A DNA stretch of 46,480 nt, taken from an uncultured Lachnospiraceae bacterium. GTDB lineage: Bacteria > Bacillota > Clostridia > Lachnospirales > Lachnospiraceae. This document shows positions 33,908 to 41,752 of the stretch, in pieces. Position numbers and translations under genes: made by a program. The notes under the pieces are model-generated. The model saw only the letters and a program-made list of their open reading frames with translations. It did not search any database and was not told the DNA's origin. The stretch is taken from the NCBI GenBank assembly GCA_947053345.1, contig CAMRSM010000031.1, positions 1-46,480 on the forward strand, read 5' to 3'. Within the stretch, counting starts at the first letter, position 1, and every line of letters begins with the position of its first letter.

Positions 33908-36310
33908 ATGAGTATTTACGATACCTTAAATCCCGAACAACGGCGGGCCGTCGAACACGACCGCGGGCCTCTGCTGATCCTGGCAGGTGCGGGCTCCGGC
34001 AAGACGCGTGTCCTGACCCACCGCATCGCCTATCTGATCGAGGAGCGCAATGTCAGCCCTTTCCAGATTCTGGCGCTCACTTTCACCAACAAGGCAGCAC
34101 GCGAGATGCGCGAGCGCGTCGACAAGATTGTCAGCTACGGTGCACAGAATGTCTGGGTATCCACTTTCCATTCAAGCTGCGTGCGCTTTCTGCGCCGCTT
34201 CATCCATCTTTTGGGCTACGACCGCAATTTTACGGTCTACGACACCGATGACCAAAAAACACTGATGCGCGAAGTCTGCAAATATTTGAATATAGATACC
34301 AAAACAATGAAAGAGCGCACGCTGATGAATGTGGTCTCCTCCGCCAAGGACGAGCTCACCTCCCCGGAGGAATACGCGAAAAATGCGGAAGGGGACTACA
34401 CAAAGACACAGTACGCACGCGTTTACGCGGAATATCAGAAGCGTTTAAAGACAAACAATGCCCTCGATTTCGACGACATTATTTTCAAGACCGTCGAATT
34501 GTTCCGGACACAGCCGGAGGCATTGTCCTACTACCAGCGCCGTTTCCGCTACATCATGGTCGACGAGTACCAGGACACAAATACCGCGCAGTTCCTTCTG
34601 ATCAGCCTGCTGGCAAATTCAGAAAACGAATACGGGGAGACGGAGCACAACCTCTGCGTGGTCGGGGATGACGACCAATCAATTTACAAATTCCGCGGCG
34701 CAAACATCCACAACATCCTTGATTTCGAGAAGCAGTACCCGGATGCCGCCGTGATCAAGCTGGAACAAAATTACCGTTCCACCACCAATATCCTTGACAC
34801 CGCAAACGCAGTGATCCGCAACAATCTCGGCCGCAAGGACAAAGAACTCTGGACAGCGAACGGCAAGGGCAGCCCCGTTGTATTTACACAGTTTGAGAGC
34901 GATTACGAGGAAGCGGAGGCAATCGTCTCCGACATCGCAGGCACAATACAGGAGGAACCGGACACTGCCTCCTACCATGATTTTGCGATTCTCTACCGAA
35001 CAAACGCCCAGTCCCGCGTATTTGAGGAAAAACTGATCTTTCGCGGCATCCCCTACAAGATCATCGGCAGCATCAATTTCTACCAGCGCAAAGAGATCAA
35101 GGATGTCCTTGCCTATCTGAAGACGATTGATGGGGGAGCCGATTCCATTGCGGTCAAGCGTATCATCAATGTTCCAAAGCGCGGCATCGGGCAGACGACG
35201 ATCGACCGCATTGACACCTACGCGGCAGAGGCGGGCATGAGCTTTTATGACAGCCTGCACCATACGGGGGAAATCCCAGGCATCGGGCGAGCCGCAGCAA
35301 AACTTTCCTCCTTCGTCGCCCTGATCGAGAGTTTGAAAAGCCGGCTCTCCTCCTGCGGCAGCAGTTTAAGCAGTATTGTCGAGACGCTGTTGGATGAGAC
35401 CGGATATTTGGATGAAATACGGGAAAATGAAGATGACCAGACGGCAGCCGACCGCATGGCAAACATTGACGAACTGATCAACAAGCTTGCCGCCTACGAA
35501 GAAAATGCGGAGGAAGCCCCCACACTTTCCGATTTTCTCGCGGAAGTCGCGCTCGTGGCCGACGTGGACAACCTGACCGGGGACAGCGACTGCGTGGTTC
35601 TTATGACACTGCATTCCGCAAAGGGGCTCGAGTTCCCACATGTTTATCTGTGCGGCATGGAGGACGGTGTCTTCCCCGGCTATATGTCGATCAACGCCGA
35701 GAACCCGGAACTTGAGATCGAAGAGGAGCGCAGGCTGTGCTATGTCGGCATTACACGCGCCATGAAAACCCTCCGGCTTTCCGCCGCCCACATGCGCATG
35801 GTGCGCGGCGAAGCACAGTACAACCGCCCGTCGCGCTTTATCGACGAGATCCCGCGCCACCTCTTAAATATCAGGGGTATCAACAGGAGCGCTTCTCTTC
35901 TCCCGGACGATGCCTTCCCACAAAGTTCCATCCGCGGCGCGAAACCTTCCGGCTACGGGCAGAGTGGGAAAAATCCCCCGTATTCCCTTTCCGGTGGCAG
36001 TTACGGTGCAGGAAACTATTCGTATCCTTCCTCCGGCAAATATGGGACAGGTTTTCCCCGCCCTCTCTCAGCAACGGAATTTGACCGCCCCGACCCAACG
36101 AAGGCCGCTCGCCCGATCCGGCAGTTTGACAGCAAAAACCTCGCCCCGCTTGGCTATGGCATCGGGGATACCGTTCAGCATGTAAAATTTGGAACCGGTC
36201 TTGTCACAAACGTTGTCCAGGGCGGCAGGGATTACGAAATCACGGTCGACTTCCCGTCCGCAGGCACAAAAAAAATGCTTGCGGGTTTCGCAAAGTTAAA
36301 AAAAATCTAA
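33908..36310 (+). CDS. pcrA: ATP-dependent DNA helicase PcrA/UvrD
   Basis: Superfamily 1A 3'-5' helicase of 800 residues, with roles in nucleotide excision repair, replication restart and rolling-circle replication. Motif Q is LNPEQRRAVEH and Walker A is GAGSGKT (27-33). Further motifs are TFTNKAAREMRER, DEYQDTN (Walker B), GDDDQSIYKFRGA, QNYRST, TLHSAKGLEFPHV and ITRAMK, all intact. A disordered Ser/Gly/Tyr-rich stretch near 665-720 leads to a C-terminal Tudor-like domain (GDTVQHVKFGTGLV...), which in PcrA contacts RNA polymerase. AGAGG lies 9 bases before the ATG. Confidence 0.97.
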   Translation: MSIYDTLNPEQRRAVEHDRGPLLILAGAGSGKTRVLTHRIAYLIEERNVSPFQILALTFTNKAAREMRERVDKIVSYGAQNVWVSTFHSSCVRFLRRFIHLLGYDRNFTVYDTDDQKTLMREVCKYLNIDTKTMKERTLMNVVSSAKDELTSPEEYAKNAEGDYTKTQYARVYAEYQKRLKTNNALDFDDIIFKTVELFRTQPEALSYYQRRFRYIMVDEYQDTNTAQFLLISLLANSENEYGETEHNLCVVGDDDQSIYKFRGANIHNILDFEKQYPDAAVIKLEQNYRSTTNILDTANAVIRNNLGRKDKELWTANGKGSPVVFTQFESDYEEAEAIVSDIAGTIQEEPDTASYHDFAILYRTNAQSRVFEEKLIFRGIPYKIIGSINFYQRKEIKDVLAYLKTIDGGADSIAVKRIINVPKRGIGQTTIDRIDTYAAEAGMSFYDSLHHTGEIPGIGRAAAKLSSFVALIESLKSRLSSCGSSLSSIVETLLDETGYLDEIRENEDDQTAADRMANIDELINKLAAYEENAEEAPTLSDFLAEVALVADVDNLTGDSDCVVLMTLHSAKGLEFPHVYLCGMEDGVFPGYMSINAENPELEIEEERRLCYVGITRAMKTLRLSAAHMRMVRGEAQYNRPSRFIDEIPRHLLNIRGINRSASLLPDDAFPQSSIRGAKPSGYGQSGKNPPYSLSGGSYGAGNYSYPSSGKYGTGFPRPLSATEFDRPDPTKAARPIRQFDSKNLAPLGYGIGDTVQHVKFGTGLVTNVVQGGRDYEITVDFPSAGTKKMLAGFAKLKKI

Positions 36311-36325
36311 ACTTGCAAAAAAGCA

Positions 36326-36354
36326 TGGTAAATCTAAGGGAAGCATGGTATAAT
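36326..36354 (+). promoter_or_regulatory. Promoter with 20-bp-spaced direct repeat
   Basis: A perfect TATAAT (36349-36354) lies 17 bases after a poor -35 (TGGTAA). AAGCATGGTA occurs at 36321-36330 and again at 36341-36350, exactly two helical turns apart, overlapping the promoter. A weak -35 with paired repeats suggests an activator site (inference). Confidence 0.6.
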
Positions 36355-36427
36355 ATGGGCGGGGGCAAAGCGGAAGACTGTTTTGCCCGACCATCTTCAC
36401 TTACAAAGAGAGAAAGGATGTGTTTTT

Positions 36428-36745
36428 ATGTGCAATAACCCAAACAAGTTAGAATCCTTACTTGCAAGCTCCAAGCTCAGTGACATGCTCGCGGAATCCA
36501 AGCTCGGCGAACTGATCAAAAAGAAAGAGGATCCGATCGAGGAGAAAAAGCACACGCTGATCTTCGTGCTCGCGATCATCGGTGCGGTTGCGGCCGTTGC
36601 AGCGATTGCTTACGCAGTGTACCGCTACGTGACACCGGATTACATGGATGAGTTCGACGACGATTTTGACGACGATCTCGACGAGGATCTGGACTTTGAC
36701 GCAGCGGAGGAACAGCCGGAAGAGGCAGAGAAGACGGAGGAATAA
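36428..36745 (+). CDS. Small single-pass membrane protein with acidic C-terminus
   Basis: A 105-residue protein I do not recognise by family name. The N-terminal part (about 1-42) is hydrophilic with a LAESKLGELIKKKEDP stretch. One transmembrane segment (about 43-65, TLIFVLAIIGAVAAVAAIAY) is followed by a very acidic tail rich in Asp and Glu (about 72-105). The ATG at 36428 has AAAGGA about 9 bases upstream; the longer frame has no site. It has its own promoter and a terminator, so it is a single-gene unit. The high-acid tail could bind cations or a basic partner; this is speculation. Confidence 0.8.
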   Translation: MCNNPNKLESLLASSKLSDMLAESKLGELIKKKEDPIEEKKHTLIFVLAIIGAVAAVAAIAYAVYRYVTPDYMDEFDDDFDDDLDEDLDFDAAEEQPEEAEKTEE

Positions 36746-36753
36746 TATACGAA

Positions 36754-36794
36754 GGGGGAAGCCTCGCATAGAGCGGCTTCCTCCCATCTCTTTT
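36754..36794 (+). terminator. Intrinsic terminator after small membrane protein
   Basis: GGGGGAAGCC pairs with GGCTTCCTCCC (one irregular position) around an 11-base loop and is followed by ATCTCTTTT. It begins eight bases past the stop. Confidence 0.75.
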
Positions 36795-36888
36795 ATTCCG
36801 GCAGATTCAGGCAGGGACGGATTCTTCCCGTCCCCGCGCCGGATGCATGCTGCGGCAGCAGCTATGATCTTTCCGCATTCCGGCGCAC

Positions 36889-36924
36889 AAAAAGCGGGAG
36901 CAGAATCCTGCGTTCTGCTCCCGC
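36889..36924 (-). terminator. Intrinsic terminator after SASP gene
   Basis: A perfect 12-bp stem, GCGGGAGCAGAA / TTCTGCTCCCGC, with a 7-base loop is followed on the minus strand by TTTTTG. It starts about 20 bases past the SASP stop. Confidence 0.93.
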
Positions 36925-36943
36925 CCTTCGTTCTTACCCGGAA

Positions 36944-37156
36944 TTACTTGCCGAGCATTGCCTCTTCCTGTCTCTTGATCATCTGGCGGACCATCTCTCC
37001 ACCAACAGAACCATTCTGAGCACTCGTTAAGTCGCCGTTATAGCCTTCCTTAAGCGGCACACCAAGCTCGGATGCAACCTCCATCTTGAAACGGTTCATT
37101 GCTTCTTTTGCCTGCGGCACTTCTACTCTACCAGATCCAGACTTGTTCCCTGACAT
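36944..37156 (-). CDS. Alpha/beta-type small acid-soluble spore protein
   Basis: DNA-binding protein of 70 residues that coats and protects the chromosome in dormant spores and is degraded at germination. Family features: VPQAKEAMNRFKMEVASELGVPL, the GPR-protease-like acidic/serine environment near EVASELG, GYNGDLTSAQNGSVGGEMVRQMI with the conserved GxxGG core, and a basic C-terminus. GGAGGTGA lies nine bases before the ATG. It implies that the organism forms endospores. It should be transcribed by sigma-G in the forespore; only a -10-like element was found. A strong terminator follows. Confidence 0.96.
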   Translation of the reverse strand: MSGNKSGSGRVEVPQAKEAMNRFKMEVASELGVPLKEGYNGDLTSAQNGSVGGEMVRQMIKRQEEAMLGK

Positions 37157-37177
37157 AATGATTCACCTCCATAATTG

Positions 37178-37184
37178 TATCATG
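37178..37184 (-). promoter_or_regulatory. Possible sigma-G -10 element of SASP gene
   Basis: Minus-strand CATGATA matches the sigma-G -10 pattern CATnnTA, about 22 bases before the start codon. A matching -35 (GnATR) at the right distance is not clear, so this is tentative. Confidence 0.35.
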
Positions 37185-37292
37185 TGTTTTTTTCCGGCAC
37201 GATCGCCAACTTCTCGTTTTGCATCCTTATGCATTTTTCTGCATGTACTGCAAACGATTGTTTCACGCATTCCGCTCGTTTGAGCTTCGCGT

Positions 37293-37346
37293 TCCGACAG
37301 GGAGCGTTATGTATCTTCCATTCGTTTCTTACGTTTCCCTGTCGGA
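37293..37346. other. Long-loop inverted repeat in the 357-base SASP-GH5 gap
   Basis: TCCGACAGGGA and TCCCTGTCGGA form a perfect 11-bp stem around a 32-base loop rich in T. It lies in the gap 37157-37513, between the SASP start and the GH5 stop. No T-run follows it on either strand, so it is not a typical terminator. I see no gene in this gap. Confidence 0.6.
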
Positions 37347-37472
37347 TACATTCCGTTCTCTATCGTGATGATATTATGTGCAGGTTGTAAAAAATTATTT
37401 CAGTGAAAGCATTGATTTTTGCAAGTAAATTCTGGTAAGTATTTTTTTATCACCCACTATCGGACATCACCG

Positions 37473-37494
37473 TAAAAACAAGCCGTCCTGGCTT
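37473..37494 (-). terminator. Probable weak terminator after GH5 gene
   Basis: Minus-strand AAGCC-AGGAC-GGCTT followed by GTTTTT, about 20 bases past the GH5 stop. The stem is only five base pairs. Confidence 0.55.
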
Positions 37495-37513
37495 ATCGGT
37501 ATGTCTTTCTTCT

Positions 37514-39631
37514 TTAATATTGTACCTCCGAAACTGTGAAATTTACCGTGATTTCATTTGTATCAAGAAGCTCCACGCCCGAAAAACTATAATCACCGTC
37601 CTGCATAATCACGAACTCGTTAAATGCCTCATTTCCGGTTGCCCAACGGTTGAGCAGGCAATAATCAAAACATTCTTCATAAATAGCAGGTACATTCGCC
37701 GCGTTTCCGGTAAGGGTCAATTTCTTACCGTTTATGGTAATGGCATCCACTGTGAGCTTTCCGGATTTCATCAGGGATTTTTCCAGTGTGCCCGCCTGCA
37801 CTTTTGCATCTTTAAAATAGAAAGAACCGATATTCCTTAGCATCTCGGCGGACACTTTCATTGTCACAAAATAGCTGCCGTTTCCGGAAACCATAACCGC
37901 TTTATCGCCCGATGCGGTCTGCCAGCCCTGTGTTTCCAACAGATACAGATTTACTGTTGTCACTGCAGCCTTTTCCACCGTGACCGTGCACTGTGCAGCG
38001 TGTCCGTTGCATTTTGCAGTAATGACAGCACTCCCCACTCCGTTCGCCCTCACAAAACCGTCGCGCGTTACCGTTGCGACCGCATCGTTGGAGGAACTCC
38101 AGACCACCCGGTCCGTACAGCCCGCCGGCGTAAGTACCGCCGTAAGCTGCTCGCTGCCGACACCCTCGGTCATGGTAAGGTGTTGTGCCGACAGGGTGAT
38201 ACCGGTCGCCGTGCCGTCCTCTTTTTCACCGCCATCATCAAATGCTTCGATAATCGCCGCCACGATCTCCGGCTGCGTCACGGATATCGTCTGGCGCTGG
38301 AAAAGACCAAAACCGTATTTCCCGTTGTAACCGTTATCCCAGTAAACCGGAACCAGCCCGTACTTTACGGCTTTCTCACAGACCTTTGACGCGAAATGGA
38401 CACGGAATGCGGTATTTTTGGCATCCGCAGGGCTCTTGTCAATCGAGCCGTATTCCCCGATCACGACCGGGTATCCCTGCGAGGAAAATTTTTCATGGAG
38501 CTTTGCGAACTGCTGCTCCATATAAACTTCATCCCCCCAGCCCGCAGTCTTTGTGCTGTCGGCATCCACACCCCACTGCGTTGCATCGTCATTCTCCGCG
38601 CCGCAGAAACCCCACGGGTCATAATAGTGGACGGAGACCATGATACGGTGCTCCCCCGCCGCTACATTCCCCGAAAGGTAAGTATCCTTTGGAAGCACAA
38701 AACCGGAACCATCCGTTGTTTTATCAATATTGGTATTGTAACCCGGAACAAGAACCCAGCGCCGGTCATTGTTTCCGCCGGTCTGTCGGACGGTATCAAG
38801 GAAAGTCTGGTTGTAGGCGTTGATATTTTTGTAGAGCGAATCGCTGCAATTCGACTCCGCGCCGATCTCATTCATGGATTCAAAGATCAGGTGCTCGTCA
38901 TAATCCTTGTAGCGCGTGGCAATCTGCCGCCATACTGCCGCGTATTTCTTCAGGATCTCCTCCTGGTCTGACTGGTGCGGCAACAGCCACCCGCCGTCCA
39001 CGGTTCCGTAACCGTCACCATGAACATTGATGATCACATACAGCCCTGCGTCGATTGCATAGTCGACAACCTGATTGACGCGGACCATCCAGTTTTCATC
39101 AATATGATATCCGCTCTGCTCCGTGCCGATATGGCGCAGGTACGACACCGGAATGCGGACTGTGGAAAAACCCTGTGCCTTTACAAACTGTAATAGTTCC
39201 GGCGTGATGACCGGATTATTCCAAGCGGTTTCATAAACCATGCCGCCTATGGATGCTTCCAACTGGTTCCCAAGATTCCAGCCTGCCCCCATCTGTGCGG
39301 TAATCTCCTCGGCGGAAAGCTCCCGAAATGGCTTCACGGATGCCGGTTGTTCCGGTGCCGCGCCGACAAAAGCCTCCGTCTGCTCTCTGTCGGATGTTTT
39401 TTCCGGCTGCATACCATCTGTCCTCATGCCGACGGAAACGGTCATTGCCCCGCCCGCGGTTTCCGCCTGTTCTGCGCCGTCTTGGCATGCCCATTCCGAC
39501 GCGTTTACATCCCGCGTCGCATCCGGGGCTGCCACGTCATTTGCCGCCTGCCCTCCGCCGCAGCCGGCAAGCAGACCGACCGCCATTGCCGCTGACAGCA
39601 AGATTGCTGCCAATCTGTTTTTCTTTTTCAA
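37514..39631 (-). CDS. GH5 family glycanase lipoprotein with Ig-like (Big_2) domain
   Basis: Secreted, lipid-anchored glycoside hydrolase, 705 residues from the chosen TTG. The signal peptide KKKNRLAAILLSAAMAVGLLAGC ends in a lipobox with C24. A disordered linker precedes the GH5 (cellulase-type) domain at about 102-465: GWNLGNQLEA, NVHGDGYG, SMNEI with acid/base E255 and VIGEYGS with nucleophile E393. A Big_2-like domain (about 475-553) and an unrecognised beta-rich C-terminal domain (about 556-705) follow. The TTG start at 39631 is preferred because AAAGAGG is six bases upstream and it gives a clean signal peptide. The ATG at 39691 would begin about six bases from the predicted transcription start and adds a very basic leader. 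The substrate is probably a beta-glucan or mannan (inference). Confidence 0.88.
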   Translation of the reverse strand: MKKKNRLAAILLSAAMAVGLLAGCGGGQAANDVAAPDATRDVNASEWACQDGAEQAETAGGAMTVSVGMRTDGMQPEKTSDREQTEAFVGAAPEQPASVKPFRELSAEEITAQMGAGWNLGNQLEASIGGMVYETAWNNPVITPELLQFVKAQGFSTVRIPVSYLRHIGTEQSGYHIDENWMVRVNQVVDYAIDAGLYVIINVHGDGYGTVDGGWLLPHQSDQEEILKKYAAVWRQIATRYKDYDEHLIFESMNEIGAESNCSDSLYKNINAYNQTFLDTVRQTGGNNDRRWVLVPGYNTNIDKTTDGSGFVLPKDTYLSGNVAAGEHRIMVSVHYYDPWGFCGAENDDATQWGVDADSTKTAGWGDEVYMEQQFAKLHEKFSSQGYPVVIGEYGSIDKSPADAKNTAFRVHFASKVCEKAVKYGLVPVYWDNGYNGKYGFGLFQRQTISVTQPEIVAAIIEAFDDGGEKEDGTATGITLSAQHLTMTEGVGSEQLTAVLTPAGCTDRVVWSSSNDAVATVTRDGFVRANGVGSAVITAKCNGHAAQCTVTVEKAAVTTVNLYLLETQGWQTASGDKAVMVSGNGSYFVTMKVSAEMLRNIGSFYFKDAKVQAGTLEKSLMKSGKLTVDAITINGKKLTLTGNAANVPAIYEECFDYCLLNRWATGNEAFNEFVIMQDGDYSFSGVELLDTNEITVNFTVSEVQY

Positions 39632-39637
39632 ATCATC

Positions 39638-39644
39638 CCTCTTT
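39638..39644 (-). promoter_or_regulatory. Ribosome-binding site deciding a TTG start for GH5
   Basis: Minus-strand AAAGAGG ends six bases before TTG at 39631, whereas the in-frame ATG at 39691 has no recognisable ribosome site. Confidence 0.65.
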
Positions 39645-39703
39645 CTGCGCCGTTTATTTTTTCCGCGCACTGTGGTGCGGCGCGACCACATAGCTGTATG
39701 CTT

Positions 39704-39732
39704 ATCATACCGGATTTTTGTAGTTGCGTCAA
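39704..39732 (-). promoter_or_regulatory. Promoter of GH5 gene
   Basis: Minus-strand TTGACG (39727-39732) and TATGAT (39704-39709) with a 17-base spacer, each one mismatch from consensus. Expected transcription start is near 39697. Confidence 0.78.
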
Positions 39733-39837
39733 TGCGGAATCCATTTTTATTGGAATGTTCTATTACACTCGGAATATTTCATTTGATAACCATACCGCAA
39801 AAAACCTTGGTGCTGCCACCTTGATGCCCAATATTCC

Positions 39838-40515
39838 CTATCTTCTGCCAAGAACCACCCCGTTTGCTTTTCCTGTCCGCCCCGCTGCTAAAACACCAAC
39901 GGTCCCCACAATAAGCAGTATGGCCAGACCCCATTGGAACACCGCAAATGCCTGATACTTCTCACACGGGATCTTCCCTGCCGCACGCAGGCTGTCAAAA
40001 TATCCCCTGCATTTCGTCCACCATTCCCCCAAAAAAATAAATTTTCGCGGGATACAGGCCGCGGGCAGCATACCCCTGCCCCGGACCAAAAAACAGAGCA
40101 CAAAAAACTCACCGAGCCGCAAAAGATAGCGGTATTCTTTTCCCTTCCCCCTCAAAAATACAAGCAGCATATGGTTAAAAACCGCGAACATTACAACACA
40201 CGACAATATAACAAGTGCCGCAAGCCGCATCCCGCGCTCCGTCGCCAGATCCCTCACACAGGCATCCGGGAATTTCTTTGCCAGGGTAAATGCCAGGATC
40301 TGAGCCGCGCCCTTCTCCGGTGTGATGAGCACCGTCCCCCTATCATATGCCGTCATTTTCACGTACAACCCCGGATACATTTTCTCTATTTTTTCCTGTG
40401 GAACGCCCGATACAAAAATCCCGTCCGGAATCAGAGAATTGATCTTATAAAGTCCTAAAATACAAGCCAGAACGACCAAAACAGCCGCAAAATACAAAAT
40501 ATCCTTTTTCTTCAC
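39838..40515 (-). CDS. Multi-pass membrane protein of unknown function
   Basis: A 225-residue protein I cannot assign. It has a first membrane segment (about 6-24), an extracytoplasmic stretch of about 70 residues, two or three central membrane segments (about 97-145), a basic loop and a last segment (about 195-215). I chose the GTG at 40515 because it overlaps the upstream stop as GTGA and gives a clean MKKKD start; an ATG five codons earlier is an alternative. It is the last gene of the ABC permease operon. It could be a partner of the preceding fusion-protein-like fragment, but no signature supports a named family. Confidence 0.75.
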   Translation of the reverse strand: MKKKDILYFAAVLVVLACILGLYKINSLIPDGIFVSGVPQEKIEKMYPGLYVKMTAYDRGTVLITPEKGAAQILAFTLAKKFPDACVRDLATERGMRLAALVILSCVVMFAVFNHMLLVFLRGKGKEYRYLLRLGEFFVLCFLVRGRGMLPAACIPRKFIFLGEWWTKCRGYFDSLRAAGKIPCEKYQAFAVFQWGLAILLIVGTVGVLAAGRTGKANGVVLGRR

Positions 40516-40958
40516 CGAACATGCCCCCATTCCCCACTCACCCTGACCTTAACACCATCCGCAAGTTCCCGGTCCGCCGCGCAGACAACCTGATCCCTTT
40601 TGCCCAGACCATCCTCCACCTCATACCATCCGTCTGCCTTTTCCCCCAACTGCACAAAGCGCTCGCGCACGATGAAGCCGCCCTCCGTCTCTTCAAGCAC
40701 AAAGGCACGCGCCGTTTTCCCGCCGTCCATCCCAAAAAAATCCAGGGCGGATTCCGGAACGCCAAGCTCCCTCTTCGCCGTAATAAACTTTGCCCCGTCC
40801 TCTAAATCTATGGTAACCGGAAATTCCCTCTCACGCACCCGCAATACCACAACCTCCGGCATTGTCTGCCGGTGTATTGATCCTGAAAATAAGGTAAAGA
40901 AAAGCATGAACGCGGAAAAGAAAACAGCAAACCGATTCAAATATTTTCGTCTTTTCAT
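40512..40958 (-). CDS. Secreted/anchored protein with membrane-fusion-protein-like C-terminus
   Basis: A 148-residue protein with an N-terminal membrane segment (about 9-28) and an extracytoplasmic domain. The last 70 residues (RAFVLEETEGGFIVRERFV, GLGKRDQVVCAADRELADGVKVRV) resemble the C-terminal beta-barrel/membrane-proximal part of HlyD/MacA-type fusion proteins. The coiled-coil and lipoyl parts are missing. The similarity is by eye and modest. The ATG overlaps the stop of the upstream permease as ATGA, and the stop overlaps the next gene as GTGA, so translation of the trio is coupled. Confidence 0.6.
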   Translation of the reverse strand: MKRRKYLNRFAVFFSAFMLFFTLFSGSIHRQTMPEVVVLRVREREFPVTIDLEDGAKFITAKRELGVPESALDFFGMDGGKTARAFVLEETEGGFIVRERFVQLGEKADGWYEVEDGLGKRDQVVCAADRELADGVKVRVSGEWGHVR

Positions 40959-41740
40959 AATTTTAAATTCCCCAGCCCTTCTTCCAGACTTTCATGAAAA
41001 TACAGGTAAAGTATCACAACAGGAACCATAAATAAAACACAGCCCGCAAAAAGGGAAGCCATCCCGCCCCCGCGCACGGCGAGCAGCACGGACAGCGGCT
41101 GCTTTTGTTCGCTCTTTAAAAGAATCTGCGGCTGCTCCACCAAATTCCAGTTTTCCGCAAACGTAAACAAAAACAGGGCGGCGGCACAGGTCTTTACCTG
41201 AGGCAAGGCGATATGGCACAGGATCTTAAAAACCGATCTCGTCTCCAGTCTCGCCGCCTCCAAAACACTCCGGTCAAGCCCTCCCATATACTGTGCCATC
41301 AAAAACACGCCAAAAGGGGTAAAGATCCCCGGCAGGATCAGTGCGGGGCGCGTATCCAGCAGATGCATATCCCTAAGCCCGATATAATTCGGCAGCATCG
41401 TCACCTGCAGCGGCATCATCATCAAAACAATATAAAAAAAGTAGAGCGCCCCTTTCCCGCGAAAATCCGCCTCACGGAACGCGTATGCAGCAGGAAGGCA
41501 GACGGCCAGATTCAAAACCGTGATCACACCCGCGTAAAGAACCGAGTTCCAAAATCCGCGCAGATACCAGGCTTCCTCCACCAAAATATCATAATATCCG
41601 GCAAGGGATAATCCGCCTGCCCCCTCCATACCAAAGACCCCGCCCCCCTGCGTGAACGAGCGGAATACCGTAAACAGGGCGGGAAAGAGAAAAATCCCCG
41701 CAAGCAGCAACACCAAAAACCCAACGATCTTCTTTTTCAT
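40955..41740 (-). CDS. Carbohydrate-type ABC transporter permease (MalG-like)
   Basis: Inner-membrane permease of 261 residues with about six hydrophobic segments and the MalG/UgpE fold. The cytoplasmic coupling loop is EAARLETRSVFKILCHIALPQ. The usual EAA-x3-G motif has threonine where glycine is expected, an unusual departure that may alter ATPase contact. TFAENWNLVEQPQ near the C-terminus matches the family's FxxxWN segment. It follows the other permease after 12 bases. No ATP-binding subunit is encoded in the window, so a shared MsmX/MsmK-type ATPase would be needed (inference). Confidence 0.88.
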   Translation of the reverse strand: MKKKIVGFLVLLLAGIFLFPALFTVFRSFTQGGGVFGMEGAGGLSLAGYYDILVEEAWYLRGFWNSVLYAGVITVLNLAVCLPAAYAFREADFRGKGALYFFYIVLMMMPLQVTMLPNYIGLRDMHLLDTRPALILPGIFTPFGVFLMAQYMGGLDRSVLEAARLETRSVFKILCHIALPQVKTCAAALFLFTFAENWNLVEQPQILLKSEQKQPLSVLLAVRGGGMASLFAGCVLFMVPVVILYLYFHESLEEGLGNLKL

Positions 41741-41752
41741 CCCCCACCCGCC

